Of a stretch of 64,000 nt of DNA, positions 15,001 through 27,149 are shown in pieces. A model generated the notes under the pieces. It did no database searches, was not told where the DNA came from, and saw only the letters and a list, made by a program, of their open reading frames with translations. The stretch's first letter is position 1; every line of letters starts with the position of its first letter. Both the position numbers and the translations under genes were made by a program. The stretch is from Azadirachta indica (lineage: Eukaryota > Streptophyta > Magnoliopsida > Sapindales > Meliaceae): contig CM040449.1 in assembly GCA_022749755.1 (NCBI GenBank), positions 4,049,157 to 4,113,156 on the forward strand, given 5' to 3'.

Positions 15001-15264
15001 TATATTGTATTAAAACTCATCCTGATAGTCGAATTGATGGTTAATCTTGATTTACTACTTGTTATTATAAAAATGAACCTAATAAATTTATATTAAATTT
15101 AAAGGCACAAGTAAAACATCTTATCTTAACAAATATAAAAGGCGTGTAAGTTGAAAATATGTTTCCCTATGCTACATTCATCAATTGCTATTGCTATTGT
15201 CATACTATGTTCACATTATATATTTGTTATAATCTTCAACATTTGTGATAATTTTTAAAAGGAA

Positions 15265-15505
15265 ATTTTTCAACAGTAACCAATATTGGTTATTGATTTT
15301 CTTAAATGACCACCATATAATATATATTACAAAAATGATCAATTTGGATCAAAATACTCTTATAAAAATTTTTTGAAAATGACCACCAAGCACATTCACG
15401 CAGGGATATTTTAATCCAAAAAATTTAAGATGATCATTTTTTAAAGACATTTTAAATAATAGTTATTACCGAAAATTCACTCCAAGTGTTGGTCATTTTT
15501 GTTAA
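15265..15505. repeat. Foldback (MITE-like) element with nested inverted repeats
   Basis: A perfect 16-bp palindrome (TAACCAATATTGGTTA) lies at 15277-15292. Nested arms follow: AAATGACC at 15304-15311 pairs with GGTCATTT at 15491-15498, and AAAAATGATCA at 15331-15341 pairs with TGATCATTTTT at 15431-15441. The spacing is consistent with one imperfect hairpin of about 200 bases. Terminal repeats and a target duplication are not clear. Confidence 0.4.
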
Positions 15506-15768
15506 ATTTACTTTTTAAAATAGAAACATACATGTCAAGATTTCAGTGAATTATCATTATACACATAAACAGGATATGACAAAAAAAAAAAAGTGTACTC
15601 TTTTATTATTATCATTATTATTACCCTGGAAAATGTTAGGAAGAGAGGAGATTTGTTTTTTTATTTTAAGGGCCAACTGACCATGTTAAAAGCCCACACC
15701 CACCAAAATGCTTGGAGAGAAAACTAAAGTCAAAGTTAATTTCTATGACCCACAGAAGTGATCACATC

Positions 15769-16082
15769 ACATGGGCTACAAAAAGACGGCTCATTTGTGG
15801 TTGTACCCTGAAGCCCAATTTCACATTTCTATTGCATTTGCTGACCGGTAGTAGCATTTTAACATGGTACGGCAAATACCAAATGACTCCACCTCTCAAG
15901 TAAGTGACCTCAGTCCAAAACCCGTGTCTCTGCCTTGAAGAAAAAGAAAAGGGCTTTAAATCCCTCCGTCATCTTTCTTCCGTTCACTCTAGATACGAAA
16001 ACAAAACGCTGAGGGATTTGCTGCAGAGTTTGGATTAGTGTTTTGGTGATTTTAAGACCGCGTCGTAGAGATTAAACCCTAA
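15769..16082 (+). promoter_or_regulatory. PAF promoter: site II-like TGGGCT motifs and a telo-box at the start codon
   Basis: A telo-box AAACCCTAA (16074-16082) ends two bases before the ATG at 16085. TGGGCT-type site II motifs occur near 15772 (+) and at about 15811 (reverse). This pairing is known from plant ribosomal-protein, PCNA and other housekeeping genes linked to cell proliferation. The motifs are directly visible; function is inferred. Confidence 0.5.
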
Positions 16083-16084
16083 AA

Positions 16085-19000
16085 ATGTTCAGGAACCAAT
16101 ACGATACGGACGTGACGACATGGAGCCCAGCGGGTCGATTGTTTCAGGTAGAGTACGCGATGGAGGCCGTCAAGCAAGGCTCCGCCGCAATTGGCCTCCG
16201 ATCTAAGACCCACGTGGTCTTGGGCTGCGTTAACAAGGCCAACTCCGAGCTGTCGTCTCACCAGAAGAAGATCTTCAAGGTCGACGATCACATCGGCGTC
16301 GCAATCGCTGGTCTCACCGCTGACGGCCGTGTCCTATCTCGATACATGCGATCCGAGTGTATTAACTACAGTTTCACTTACGAGTCACCGCTTCCCGTGG
16401 GCCGCCTCGTGGTCCAGCTCGCTGACAGAGCTCAGGTCCACACTTTGAAAACCCTACCCTTTTTTTTAGTTAATGTAGAAGTCAATTTGAGTTGAGTTTG
16501 ATGAGTAAAGTTATTATAAAATTGTGTCAGTGGAAGAGATTAGGATTTTAGATTAGGGATTTCCCAATTGGTGACTGAAAGTTCTAGATTTTGTCTAGGT
16601 ATCTGTTAATTTGAATTGTGTTTGTTTTCCTTTTCGTTTTCTCTTTAAAGTTCAATACTTCCATATGTTTTGGTTGAAGTAATTGCAATGTAGGTCAAAA
16701 CAAATAATAATCTAGGCTTTGTGTATTCATGTTTCTGTGATATCACAAAAAATGTTAAAATGAATTCCAATGACAGATAATGTGCAGGATGCAGGTGAAG
16801 AAACATGAATACCTGCAAGAACTAGAGTTGAAACTGGTAGAAAATGAAATTCCTTGAGTAATACTCAGTAATACTGAACCAGAAAACTTCTTTGTCACTG
16901 GTTCAGTAGTCGGAATAATTTACAAGAGCTGCACTGCAAAATGGAAAATAAATCAAAGAAGTTTTCTGGATTGCAGTGTTAAGCATGTCTCATTATACAA
17001 ACAGAATGAAAAAAAATTACAAACACCACAACCCAACATGCACACAATTTACAATGTTGAATTAGGTTGGCTGTTTTGAGCCAAGATTTTAAAATTGTTT
17101 TTTGGTTATTCGTCATGAGTTATAATATTCACATCATCTTGTCGGTGATTAACAATAACAAGTTTCGGGGCATATTGATTGTCGTAAACAGAGAGCAGGA
17201 GTATTTAGAGGGAGAGAGTGTAGTCGTATACTTGTGTTTGACCTAGCAACTATATAATTTTGTTAAGGATGATTTCCCAAATTTAGGCTGATGTAGGCTT
17301 AACTCTGGTTTGCATTGCGGTTTCTGGATAAATGCTTGTGATAAGAATGTTATGAATTTTTCCATTTGGGCTTCTACTTTTTATGATGCAGTGCTGATGT
17401 GAATAAAGATTGATTAACTACAGGTGTCTTTTAAGGAGTCATTTTTTGATAATATTCCTTTATAACATTAAGAACTGATCTATATTTGAATCTTGTCAAT
17501 AATTGGAGAATTTAGATAGGCCGTTTTTATGATCTTAGCTTTATGCCTTAGTTGAGTGATTAGGAAGGATTAGATTGTAGAAATTATAACTTGTTTTCTG
17601 CCGGTTCATTTGTGCCCGGAACTTTGACTTCCAAAATTTCTATTTATTTTGTGTATATTTGATGAAATGAAGTCATGATTTACCCAGTAGCTTTCTTCTT
17701 CTTAGAATTAGCATGGAGAAGATAAGTTTAGTCAACTGGATTTTTCTTGAAATCTATTGGTTAGTAAAATTTTGGGATGGGGTTGGAGGAATGGGCCTAT
17801 CATGGTCCAGTGTTCAGGTTATTGGACCTAGTTTTGTTGAGTGATGAAAATTGTATCATAGAATGCAAGTTGTAGCTATCTGAGCTTTGTTAATACCACT
17901 CCCTATACCATTTATAATTATTTCTCCATGTTGCTTATTTCATAATTGGTCATCGCCACTCCCTGTGCAGTTTATAAGTATTTCTCCATTTCATAATTGG
18001 CTGACGTCTTCATTGATCAATTCTCTCTCTGTCCCCCATTCCCTCCCTCCCTCCCTCGTCTCCCTTCTGACTATTTTGCATCCAATCAACAGGCAATTTA
18101 TGTTAGTATTCGAACATGCACACTCCTCTAGAATAAGTTGGGGCAAATCCGTGTAGAGTTTTTGAGCTGTTTTTATAACATGTAGGAAGTATGTAATTAT
18201 GATTTAGATATTATATAGTGTTATTTGGTTGTTACATATTGATGCCTTATTATTTTCCCAACTTAAGTTTTGCTGTAAATTGTCTTTCTTCTCTTCATAT
18301 ATGTGCGCAATACTCTTCAAGTACTTGCATGTGCTTGCATCAAGTTGAAACCTTCTGCTCCCTTTTTCTCTCAGATACAAATTCACACCGTAAATTGTCC
18401 TTCATTGCATTGCGATGCCAGCTAGTAATTCAAAATAATTGTACGTTTCCCCCATTCTCAAAGTATTAATTGTTTGCACATATCATTTTAAATTTTGTAG
18501 AACAGTTAAATATCAGCATCAGTTGAGCAACATATTGGCCTTCAGCTTTTAGATTTCCTAATGAAAGTACCAAAACAATGAAAATTCACTGAGAATAAAC
18601 AATTATGCCGATTAAATCAATCTTGCCATGTTGTTTCTTCTGTCTCCTGAATGTTGCACCACATTGCTCTTTGGACTTTCGAGTTTATCTCTTGTTATAA
18701 TCACCATGTTTGCAGTTCATTAGAAGAGGAAGAATAGAAGGTGGTGGGGGCGTGTGTGGTGTGTGGGTTTAAGGGAAGCAAAAGCAAGTTACTGTCTATG
18801 AATTTTCATCTGTAGTTATAATACATATTTTGGTGACAGGTATGCACCCAACGTTCATGGAAACGGCCTTATGGAGTTGGCCTGCTTGTAGCTGGCTTGG
18901 ATGAAACTGGAGCTCACCTTTACTACAATTGTCCAAGTGGGAACTACTTTGAATATCAGGCATTTGCCATTGGGTCCCGATCACAAGCTGCAAAAACATA

Positions 19001-19310
19001 CTTGGAACGTAGGTTTGAGAACTTTATGGATTCCTCAAGGGAAGATCTGATCAAGGATGCTTTGATGGCAATAAGGGAAACCTTGCAAGGAGAAACACTG
19101 AAGAGTTCTATTTGCACAGTGGCAGTTGTAGGAGCTGGAGAGCCATTCCACATCTTAGATCAGGAAACAGTACAAAAGTTGATTGATTCGTTTGAGATTG
19201 CAGGAGGAGAGGAGGCTCCAGCTGCTGCACCAGATAGTTCTGCAGAAGGAGGTGCAGCTGCAGAACAGAGTGGTGCTGCAGAGCAAGGTCCAGCACCAAT
19301 GGACATTTGA
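16085..19310 (+). CDS. PAF1: 20S proteasome subunit alpha type-1 (alpha6, PAF)
   Basis: This is a structural alpha-ring subunit of the 20S proteasome core, found in nucleus and cytosol. Exons are 16085-16435 and 18840-19310, summing to 822 nt (273 residues). The N-terminus carries the alpha-subunit signature: FRNQYDTD, then [22 protein letters not shown] read across residues 12-33, including the gate-forming YD and the GRLFQVEYA core. The second exon begins [16 protein letters not shown] and ends with an Ala/Glu-rich tail closing in PAPMDI, as in plant PAF proteins. The single intron is 2.4 kb, long for this window, and contains a foldback structure. Its neighbour downstream converges on it. 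Paralogues PAF1 and PAF2 cannot be told apart here. Confidence 0.95.
16855..16985. repeat. Nested and overlapping inverted repeats in the PAF intron
   Basis: ACTGAACCAG (16873-16882) has its perfect reverse complement at 16898-16907. The overlapping CCAGAAAACTTCTTTG (16879-16894) has a perfect 16-base reverse complement at 16954-16969. CACTGCAA (16932-16939) pairs with TTGCAGTG (16971-16978). The segment could therefore switch between a short local hairpin and a longer one. It may be a degenerate transposon or a small hairpin RNA source. Confidence 0.6.
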
Positions 19311-20359
19311 GAACACAAAGGACGGGTACTCCAGCTTCTCCATCTGTGTGTTTAGATGAGGTTTTTAAACATTTGTTTGGATGATTTCCATGAAATATAG
19401 TTAGCACATGGGAAAATCAGTTTGTTGGATAATTTTATTTTCCTCTTATGGTGCAATTTATCTTGCCTCATCAGTACAAACTTTTTAATGTTATAGCCTT
19501 GGATGAACTCCCAAACCATTTTACGTTAATACTCACGTTACATTCGTGGAAGTGGTATGACAATGTCGACCTGGAGAATATTTAGCTACATTTATGCGGC
19601 ATATTTGGTCTTTAGAGAACAAGCAGTAGGGGTATGATAATTGACATGCTAAAAACCATCATTCGTCCTATTTGAGTGCAAACTCCGGTTTCATTTTAAG
19701 TTGGGCTTGTCGCTAAAAGAATTGTCCAAAATGAGGGTGGACGACAACCGAGGGTTATTAAACATCTGGGCTGTCATCAACATTTCGAGGTGAATAACAT
19801 TTTTTTTATACAAATTCATTAATAGACTTCCAATAGTACAATGAAGGCAGAAGTAATTTACATATAATGATGTTACTCCAACAGTCTACAAAGTGTTAAA
19901 AATCTTCTCTCGTTACTCTACATGTATTTATGGGTTTGTAACTTGCTTAAAAATATATCATATTCGGAGTTAACCGATTGCTCCTGATATTTGCGCATTG
20001 GAATTTTTCAGTGGATGGCAATTGTGCGCCAATACGGCAACAATCATACACATGCCGTATACAAAAGTTAGTTCGAAGTCCCAACATTTGAGGCAAAGGT
20101 AAACTTTTGAATGGGCTACTTTGTTTCAAGCGTCAATAAAATAAAATTTTACATGAATGGTTTCTGATCTCCGTAGAAATGACATTTCGGTCAAATAAAT
20201 TTAGTAACTCGAACAATAAAAATATTTTGTTCTTCCGTGGAGATACTGTCTTGTCTGCATGCAAGTCAAACCAGCCCCAAAATGCAACCACAGCTGCCCC
20301 TTTTTTTGAATGAGATAAATAACTGCGATAATATAAAAAAACAATCGCTTCAATAGACG
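19311..20359. other. Convergent 3' regions of PAF (+) and PfkB kinase (-)
   Basis: About 1 kb between two convergent stop codons. It presumably contains both 3' UTRs. No gene, tRNA or clear repeat was seen. Confidence 0.5.
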
Positions 20360-22640
20360 TCAAATATGGGTATCAGGAATAGGGAGACCCTTGATTTGCA
20401 TATGTTTGCGCATCCATTGCCAATTCTCTAGGGTGACCTCACCCCCAAGAGAGCGAATAACAGCACCACCACTGCATGAGCCTACTTTGCAACATTCTTC
20501 CAAAGATAATCCCTTCACTAATCCATACAAAAACCCACTTGCAAATAAGTCTCCAGCACCAGTGGCATCAGTTGCCTTCGCCTCTCCTATGGCCAGCATT
20601 CTCACAATCTGAAATATTAGAACAAATTTTTTACCATGCCATGTTATTTTTAGAAAGAAACCACAAGTCAAGCATTCCATCAATTGTATTTCGTTTGGGT
20701 TTATAAACAACCTCCTTTCCATGCTTTGCTATGCATCCATTAGGACCTAACGTCACCACAGCCCATCGGCAGTGTTTAGCCAGGAACTCAAGTGCAGCCT
20801 CTGGATCAGCATTTTCTTCACCCCTGTAACCATTGAAAGAAAAATGAATGCCAGCCACAAGAATCTACTCCTGATTTTGCAAAATGAAAATGAATTTCTT
20901 CGCAACTGAAGCATCAGCAACTCCTTTTAATTATTGTTTTGACACGTGTAGACTACAACCAAAAAACAGTTACCTTCCTAACTCCGTTGCTTCGTCCTCA
21001 TTGGCAAAGCAGAGGTCTATATCCCCTGACTCCAATAATTGCAGAAGATGAGATCTAAAATTCCGAACCATCTGGCCAAAGTTAAAGACTATATAAGATA
21101 ACACAATCACACCTGAAAAATTATTGCATTGACAAACAAATGCCAATTACAAATGATACAGTTCCACTTTGGTTACACATGAATTCACAAGTCTACAGCT
21201 CTGCTTTCCCATGGCAGAAACTCTCAACAATGATGTTTCAGTTAGCAGTAAAAATCTATCTCATTGCACATTTAAACGTACCTCAAAACTTGCTAAGTCC
21301 AGGGAGATGGAAACGCCCTCCTGTTTGGCAATCCGAATAGCCGCTTGAATAACTTCTAGATTGAACATTCCAAATCTCAGAACCAACCACTGTAAAGACA
21401 CATCAGCAACCAAGTCCATTTCAGTCTAGAAAGCTACAAACCTAGTCAGATGACAAAACTAAGTTTGTTCATGGTTTGAATAAATATTGTTTGGTAAGTC
21501 GATCACAATTCTAATTCTAAATCATATAGATCAACATATCTGAAAATATGCCCTGTAGTGCAGTTGCATGGGAAACAATAATAATAAGAATAACAACAAC
21601 AACAACCTAATTGGAATAACACAAAAAAAAAAAAAAGGAAAATCACCAGAACCAAGATAAATCAACATATTTTAAAACCTAGTGCAAGAGGCCTAACCTT
21701 AGAGCCTTTAAAATCCTTGGCGACCAATTCATCTGCCTGAAGCACAGAGAGTTCATACCATAAACTTATGGTTCAACGAGAAGACTGCATAAACCCATAA
21801 AAATAAAGAAATACCTGAATTTTGACAGCATTTGAGAGACAGGGCCGCATTGTACGATTGCCTGATGCATCAACTAGGCAAACACACTGTGGCATACCAT
21901 TTACTGATGAAGTTTCAGCACTTAGCCACATAGAGATCAACAAGGAAGATACAAAACACAATCAAATGCATAAGAAATTTCGTACACAAAAAATAACCTG
22001 GCCAGTTGGTCCTCTCTTCATTCTCAATCTTGAAACATTCACTGCGCTAAAACTCATGTTACTGACAAATAACTGGCCTTGCTGATCATCTCCATATGTA
22101 CCGATCAGCCCACAAGGGACCCCGAAACCTACGCTGAGTCCTCGGATGGTATTAGTGACACTACCTCCAGCTATTGTCTTTACAGGAGAAGGTTCATCAG
22201 GTGTCGATAGAATGTGGGTCTTAACCTCACTCAATATATGCTCAAGCTCTTTAATTGCAACCTAGACACGGAATTTAATTGGCAAAACCATCATATTTTT
22301 AGCTATTTTCATTCTCGTCATCACACAAACAATCCTACCACAAACCCAATTCACAACTAATTTTCCTACCAATCTCGAGTGTTTCAACCAGAATTGAACT
22401 TCAAAGTAAACAAAGTTAATATAAAGCAAATAAAAAAAGAGAGAATTAAGTGGAAGGAAGGAAGGAAAGAAAGGAAGAAGAGAGTACAGGAATAGAGCCG
22501 CCGCGTTCACCGGGAATTTGATCGAGCAAGGACCAGTCAACACGTGCCACGTGATCTATGAGGGCGGCGGGTTGAAGCCCCAGAATTATAGGAGCCTCAG
22601 TCTCAGCGTTCTGGATGTTAGGCAAGGGTTCTGCTCCCAT
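20360..22640 (-). CDS. PfkB-family carbohydrate kinase (At1g19600-like)
   Basis: PfkB/ribokinase-family enzymes transfer phosphate from ATP to a sugar or nucleoside; the substrate of this subgroup is not known to me. Eight exons in gene order are 22640-22488, 22261-21998, 21886-21815, 21736-21698, 21389-21282, 21071-20974, 20823-20712 and 20608-20360. They total 1095 nt (364 residues). The GGSVTNT substrate/dimer motif is at residues 83-89. The family signature DATGAGD is at 296-302, with the catalytic Asp302 and the anion-hole GAG. There is no obvious transit peptide, so a cytosolic location is likely, unlike plastid members. The exon 7 donor was placed after GKE because this gives the family-like joint to IVRMLAIGEAKATD. 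Adenosine kinase is less likely from the N-terminal sequence. Confidence 0.9.
22452..22484. repeat. GGAA-type purine tract in PfkB intron 1
   Basis: A GGAAGGAAGG-type tract on the plus strand lies immediately inside the donor of the first intron of the minus-strand PfkB gene. On the transcript it reads CUUCCUUCC, complementary to the tract in the 5' leader. Confidence 0.7.
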
Positions 22641-22729
22641 ATTCTCCTTTCCCTTTCAAAGGGAAAACCAAACACCAAACTAAAGTCGAACAAGGAAAGT
22701 TTGAAAGAGACAAAAGTAAGCACAGTTTG

Positions 22730-22796
22730 CCTGCCTTCCTTCCTTCCTTCCTTCCTTCCTTCTTCCCACTCGTCTCCTTCTTTCTTTCCTTTAGTA
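22730..22796. repeat. (CCTT)n tract in the PfkB 5' leader or core promoter
   Basis: About seven tandem CCTT units followed by CT-rich sequence, located 90-155 bases upstream of the minus-strand ATG at 22640. On the transcript strand it reads GGAAGGAAGG. Confidence 0.8.
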
Positions 22797-24846
22797 TTTA
22801 TAGACTCTCTCCTTACAGGTCCCCTGAGAGTGGGCATTCACCCTCCTCTTTTCCTAAATTACCCCCCAACTCTTATTTACTTAATAATTAAATTTTTATT
22901 GGAGACAGACTTGAGAGTTGTTTTGTTGGTCTCGGTCTCTACTACCTAGAACCTTTTAGAGGAATAATACTAGTTAAAATTAAATTTCGCTGAAATTAAA
23001 TTAACGAAATTATTGGTATATGTTTGTTCAGCGTGAGTTAGATTTCTAATTGTTTGATTATTGCCTTATTTTACTAGAAAATGCCCTTTTGTTTAACTTT
23101 AATTAATTGACAACCAATGATTAAAATAACATGCATTTGGAGAAATAAATATAGACACTTTCTGATCAGATTTTGCAATTTGAAGCCACTTGCTCGTAGT
23201 CATAAATGTGAAAGTATGCAAAATCTTTCTCTAAATTATAAATTAAAACGTATCCCAGAAGTTTAAAATTAGCAAAAATCTTCTTGTGGCGTGAATGTGA
23301 ACAGGGAGAGTTTCCTCTTCCCTGACACAAATGGTTTAACTCCTTGGCCCTACTTTTTCCTTTCAATTAGATACGCGATATGTGCCACAAACAAATAGGA
23401 GCAATTGTGGCCGCATACTTCCACTAGACGCTTCAAAAAGAAAAGAAAAGTTAATAAAAAAAAAAAAACTTATCGATGAATTCAGGAATAAATAATTCAT
23501 TTAACTTATCCAAATATTTTATAGAAAGAAGAGATAACTTTTTCAGTCGTCGGTCTTTGCTTCATTTAAAATTCCTGGGAAAATTTTCGGCGCTTGAGAC
23601 TTGAGTGCTTTGCTTTCAGCCAAATGGCCTCTCCGTCAGCTTTTGCTCATCATATTCCCCCCGATTCATCATCATTCATTGGGCTTGGCTGCCCCATACG
23701 CCTGACTATAGCAGTAGATATATTTTTCCTATTCCCTACTTGATTACACCACATATTATTCACCCATTACTGTACCACCACTAACCAAGCTTCCAACACT
23801 AAAACCATTCATTATCAAATATTAAGGTAACAGGCTACCCACTATTTTGAAAAGCACACACGTATTAATTACATTATCGTGATCAATTAATGTGTGAAAT
23901 TTATGCTTATATTAGAAGACTATATTAATATATAACAAACAAAGGAAAAAACACAGCGCTTGAAATCAATTAAAGGGTATATGTAATAGGAAAAGTACAA
24001 AAAAAACGAAACAAAACAAGGAATATATGGAGATCTATATGATTAGAGAGACGACCCTTTTTGTCGTTTCAACCACGAGGCAGCTGAAATTACGGAGAAA
24101 TGCATCTTTCACTTCGGCTTTTCTAGATTCCTCCTCAGCCTACAATAATTGCATAATAGATCTGACCTTGGGCATCATTTTTTACACACTATTTTGGTTT
24201 TCTTAACCTGCCTAGGGTTTCGATTCGGGGTTTAGCACATGGGTTAGGTTCCAAGAGGTTGGCATAATTCACGCTCGTGTATTGTTCACTTTTTATTATT
24301 TACCAATCAGCACCTATCATTTCCAAGCTTCCAACAAATAGACAATTCGAGTCTTTCGGATAGAATCCATCAGAAGATTCAATTTAGATAATAGTGTAAA
24401 GCAATCAGCCAAGAGCAATGAATGTAAAACATTCTAGATTTTGGATTCCACAAACATCTAAGAGAAGCAGCTAATACCCTGCGTTGAATGCAAGCCCCCT
24501 AGAAATTCATATTCATGTCATTGTTATGCCTAATAACGACCTGAAACTTGACAAGTGCATACAAACTTACTTAGAGAACAAGAATCTTTAAATTCAAGAC
24601 GAGAACATTTGACATACACGCTGCTTACCAGCGTTCGTTTCTTGCAGAGCAGAAAAATAAGAGTTTTAAAACAGCCACAAGAAGAGCAGAACTGAAAGCT
24701 AAAAAGGAGCCATGATTCTATCCTACATGTCTGCTATTATTGGGAACAAGGGTGAACCCGTCTTCATGTATTTGCAAGTAACAACAAATATTTCTTGATG
24801 TCAAATTTTCAGAATCAAATTCAACAAAAAGTACCTAGGGAAAACA
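22797..24846. other. Intergenic region between PfkB kinase and gamma-CA genes
   Basis: About 2 kb of AT-rich DNA with no recognised gene. The left end is upstream of the PfkB gene and the right few hundred bases are the likely 3' UTR of the gamma-CA gene. Confidence 0.5.
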
Positions 24847-27112
24847 TCATTTCTGCAAGGACTTTGGATCTTTGATGCTATCAGGAACAATAATTTCTTG
24901 GGGAGTTTCACGAACAACACCTAGCATTGAGTCATATTCCTCATCCCGACGTGCAAACTTCTTACGAAGTACTTTCTCAAACTCAATCTCATCAAAGGAT
25001 TTTGCATTCTCGGCTGCATGAACCTGGGCCAAGTTGGAGTAATTAGTGGCTGACTGAGAAATAAAGGCTATCTCTTCGTCGGTGAGCTTTCTAAGGAATT
25101 TTGCTGGATTGCCTCCCCATACCTGTAATATACAAAATTACAAATAAGAAACTGGAACCATATACATGTTTGATGTTTATTAGTAAGAGAGAAACATTCA
25201 TGGCATGGTTGAGGGAATTAGAATTGAAGGAGAGCTGATTTGGCCTGAGCAACGAAACTTAACTCCAATCTGAAGTTCTACCCACCTAGGAGATAGAATA
25301 TATAGCAACTTCCAACTTAGTAGGAAAAGTTTGAAAAAGCTTCACCTTTTGCGTCAACAATACAAATTTACCATCTAGATGCTCCCCTACCGAATCATTA
25401 ATATAGTCTCATTCGAATAGTAAAAGAGAGAACACAAGGGGAAACACAAAGGGAATTGATGACATGAGATGTTTTAGCATTACGAAAATCTTATCCTAAA
25501 AAGAAATCATTATCAAACACCACATTTCCCCGGGTGGTCGAGGAGTCAGGATCATTCAGATGAGCTGGAAATTTAGTAACAATGTCCTATCAGACCCACT
25601 TGCCAACATGTCACGCCAATCACATTGGCTAGGCAAACAACTAACACCAAGTGGTTTAAACCTACACTTAGGTTCACCAGAGCTTCATACCAGTTTTGAC
25701 CATTTTACCTATCAGATCCACTTATTCAACATGTCAGGCCTTATCCATAGATACAAGCACAGGCTAACTGCCCCATGCCCACCTCACTATTTGTGAATTT
25801 CTTCACTTCAAATCTTCCATATACGTCCCAATTCCTAACTAATCCATGCAGACTTCATAAAGCATGCAACTCATTGCACATCAAGAAGAATCCAAGGAAA
25901 ATCTAGTGGACATTGTTAATAAACCACCAATAAGTAATGGAAAAGAAAAATTAAAAAAAATTGAAAGAGTTCTCATTTTTCCACATGAATGGAGATGGAT
26001 GGTCCAAATTCATTATTGCAAAAAAATAAATAAACAAAAAAGTACACCTTAGTATCTTCCTAGAGTGAGAAAGATGAGTGATATACCTCTCCAGAAGGGA
26101 TCCTAGTATTCTGCCTCACAAGAGATCCAGCAGCAACCATGCCATGTCTTTCAACAACAACACCATCAAGTAGTGTTGCTCCCATGCCGACAAAGGCTTC
26201 ATCCTCAACAGTGCAGCCATGTAAAACAGCACTATGTCCTGATCAGTCAAATACTAAATCATAATCCAGAATATAGATGGAACCTAAATTTGCCAGCTAA
26301 TATTAAAATATGGCCAATCTCACACCACTCACCTACGGTAACATTGTCCCCAATAATGGTTGGTAGCACCTTCCCACTTAGGTTAGATTTTGCCACATGC
26401 ACAAGGGAGTTGTCCTGTATATTAGTTCCTGATCCGATGCTGATGCTGTTCACATCTCCTGTGCACAAGGAACCCGTGATAATTAGCAATATCTGCCAAA
26501 CCAAAAGTTCATTTGCGGCTGAACAAATAGCAAGAAGGAAGAATCTTAAAATTCCCTGTTAAGAGGGAAGCAGCACTAGGTGCTCAAACTGAATTAAACT
26601 CGCAATGATGACCCAAACATGAGATTTTAAGTCAATAATCTAGATGAAAAGTGAAAGATTGGCAGTGTCTTTCTATCACTTCTTATAAGTTTGAGAAAAG
26701 GTACGTGGGGAAGTTCAAGCGGTGCATAATTGGCGACAAACAACACAGTTCAAAATGTCCCACCTTGATCCAGACAAACAAATTCAGATATGTATCTGCC
26801 TATCAAAAACCATGCAAGAAACCAGGCATTTAGCTTATGCAATTATATAGAAAACGATAGAAAGGGCTGAGGGTAGGTGTTAAAAGACTAACCTGATTAA
26901 AGATTTCAAACTATTTGCAGTTAACTAATTTAGAGATAAAAGTTAAATGAATTCCTCCATTCCTAGTAACAAACACAATGATTATAATGCATAAGAGACA
27001 ACTAGCTCAAAGGCAAACATGTAGCATTGCAATTTCTGGATGTGCAAAACTGCAAGTCCTTTGATTTCAAATTTTTTTCTTTAAAAAAAAAAAAGACAGA
27101 GAGAGACAGACA

Positions 27113-27149
<37 letters not shown>

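Larger units (their letters stand above)
12859..16060. other. Intergenic region between divergent auxilin-like and PAF genes
   Basis: About 3.2 kb without a recognised gene. A GA-rich tract at about 12990-13010 is probably in the auxilin-like 5' UTR. Other visible items are a GC-rich run of overlapping GGGCCC units near 13931-13955, a (TGCT)n tract at about 14273-14296, a 120-codon minus-strand frame at 14638-15000 (listed separately), and a foldback element at about 15265-15505 (listed separately). Confidence 0.5.
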
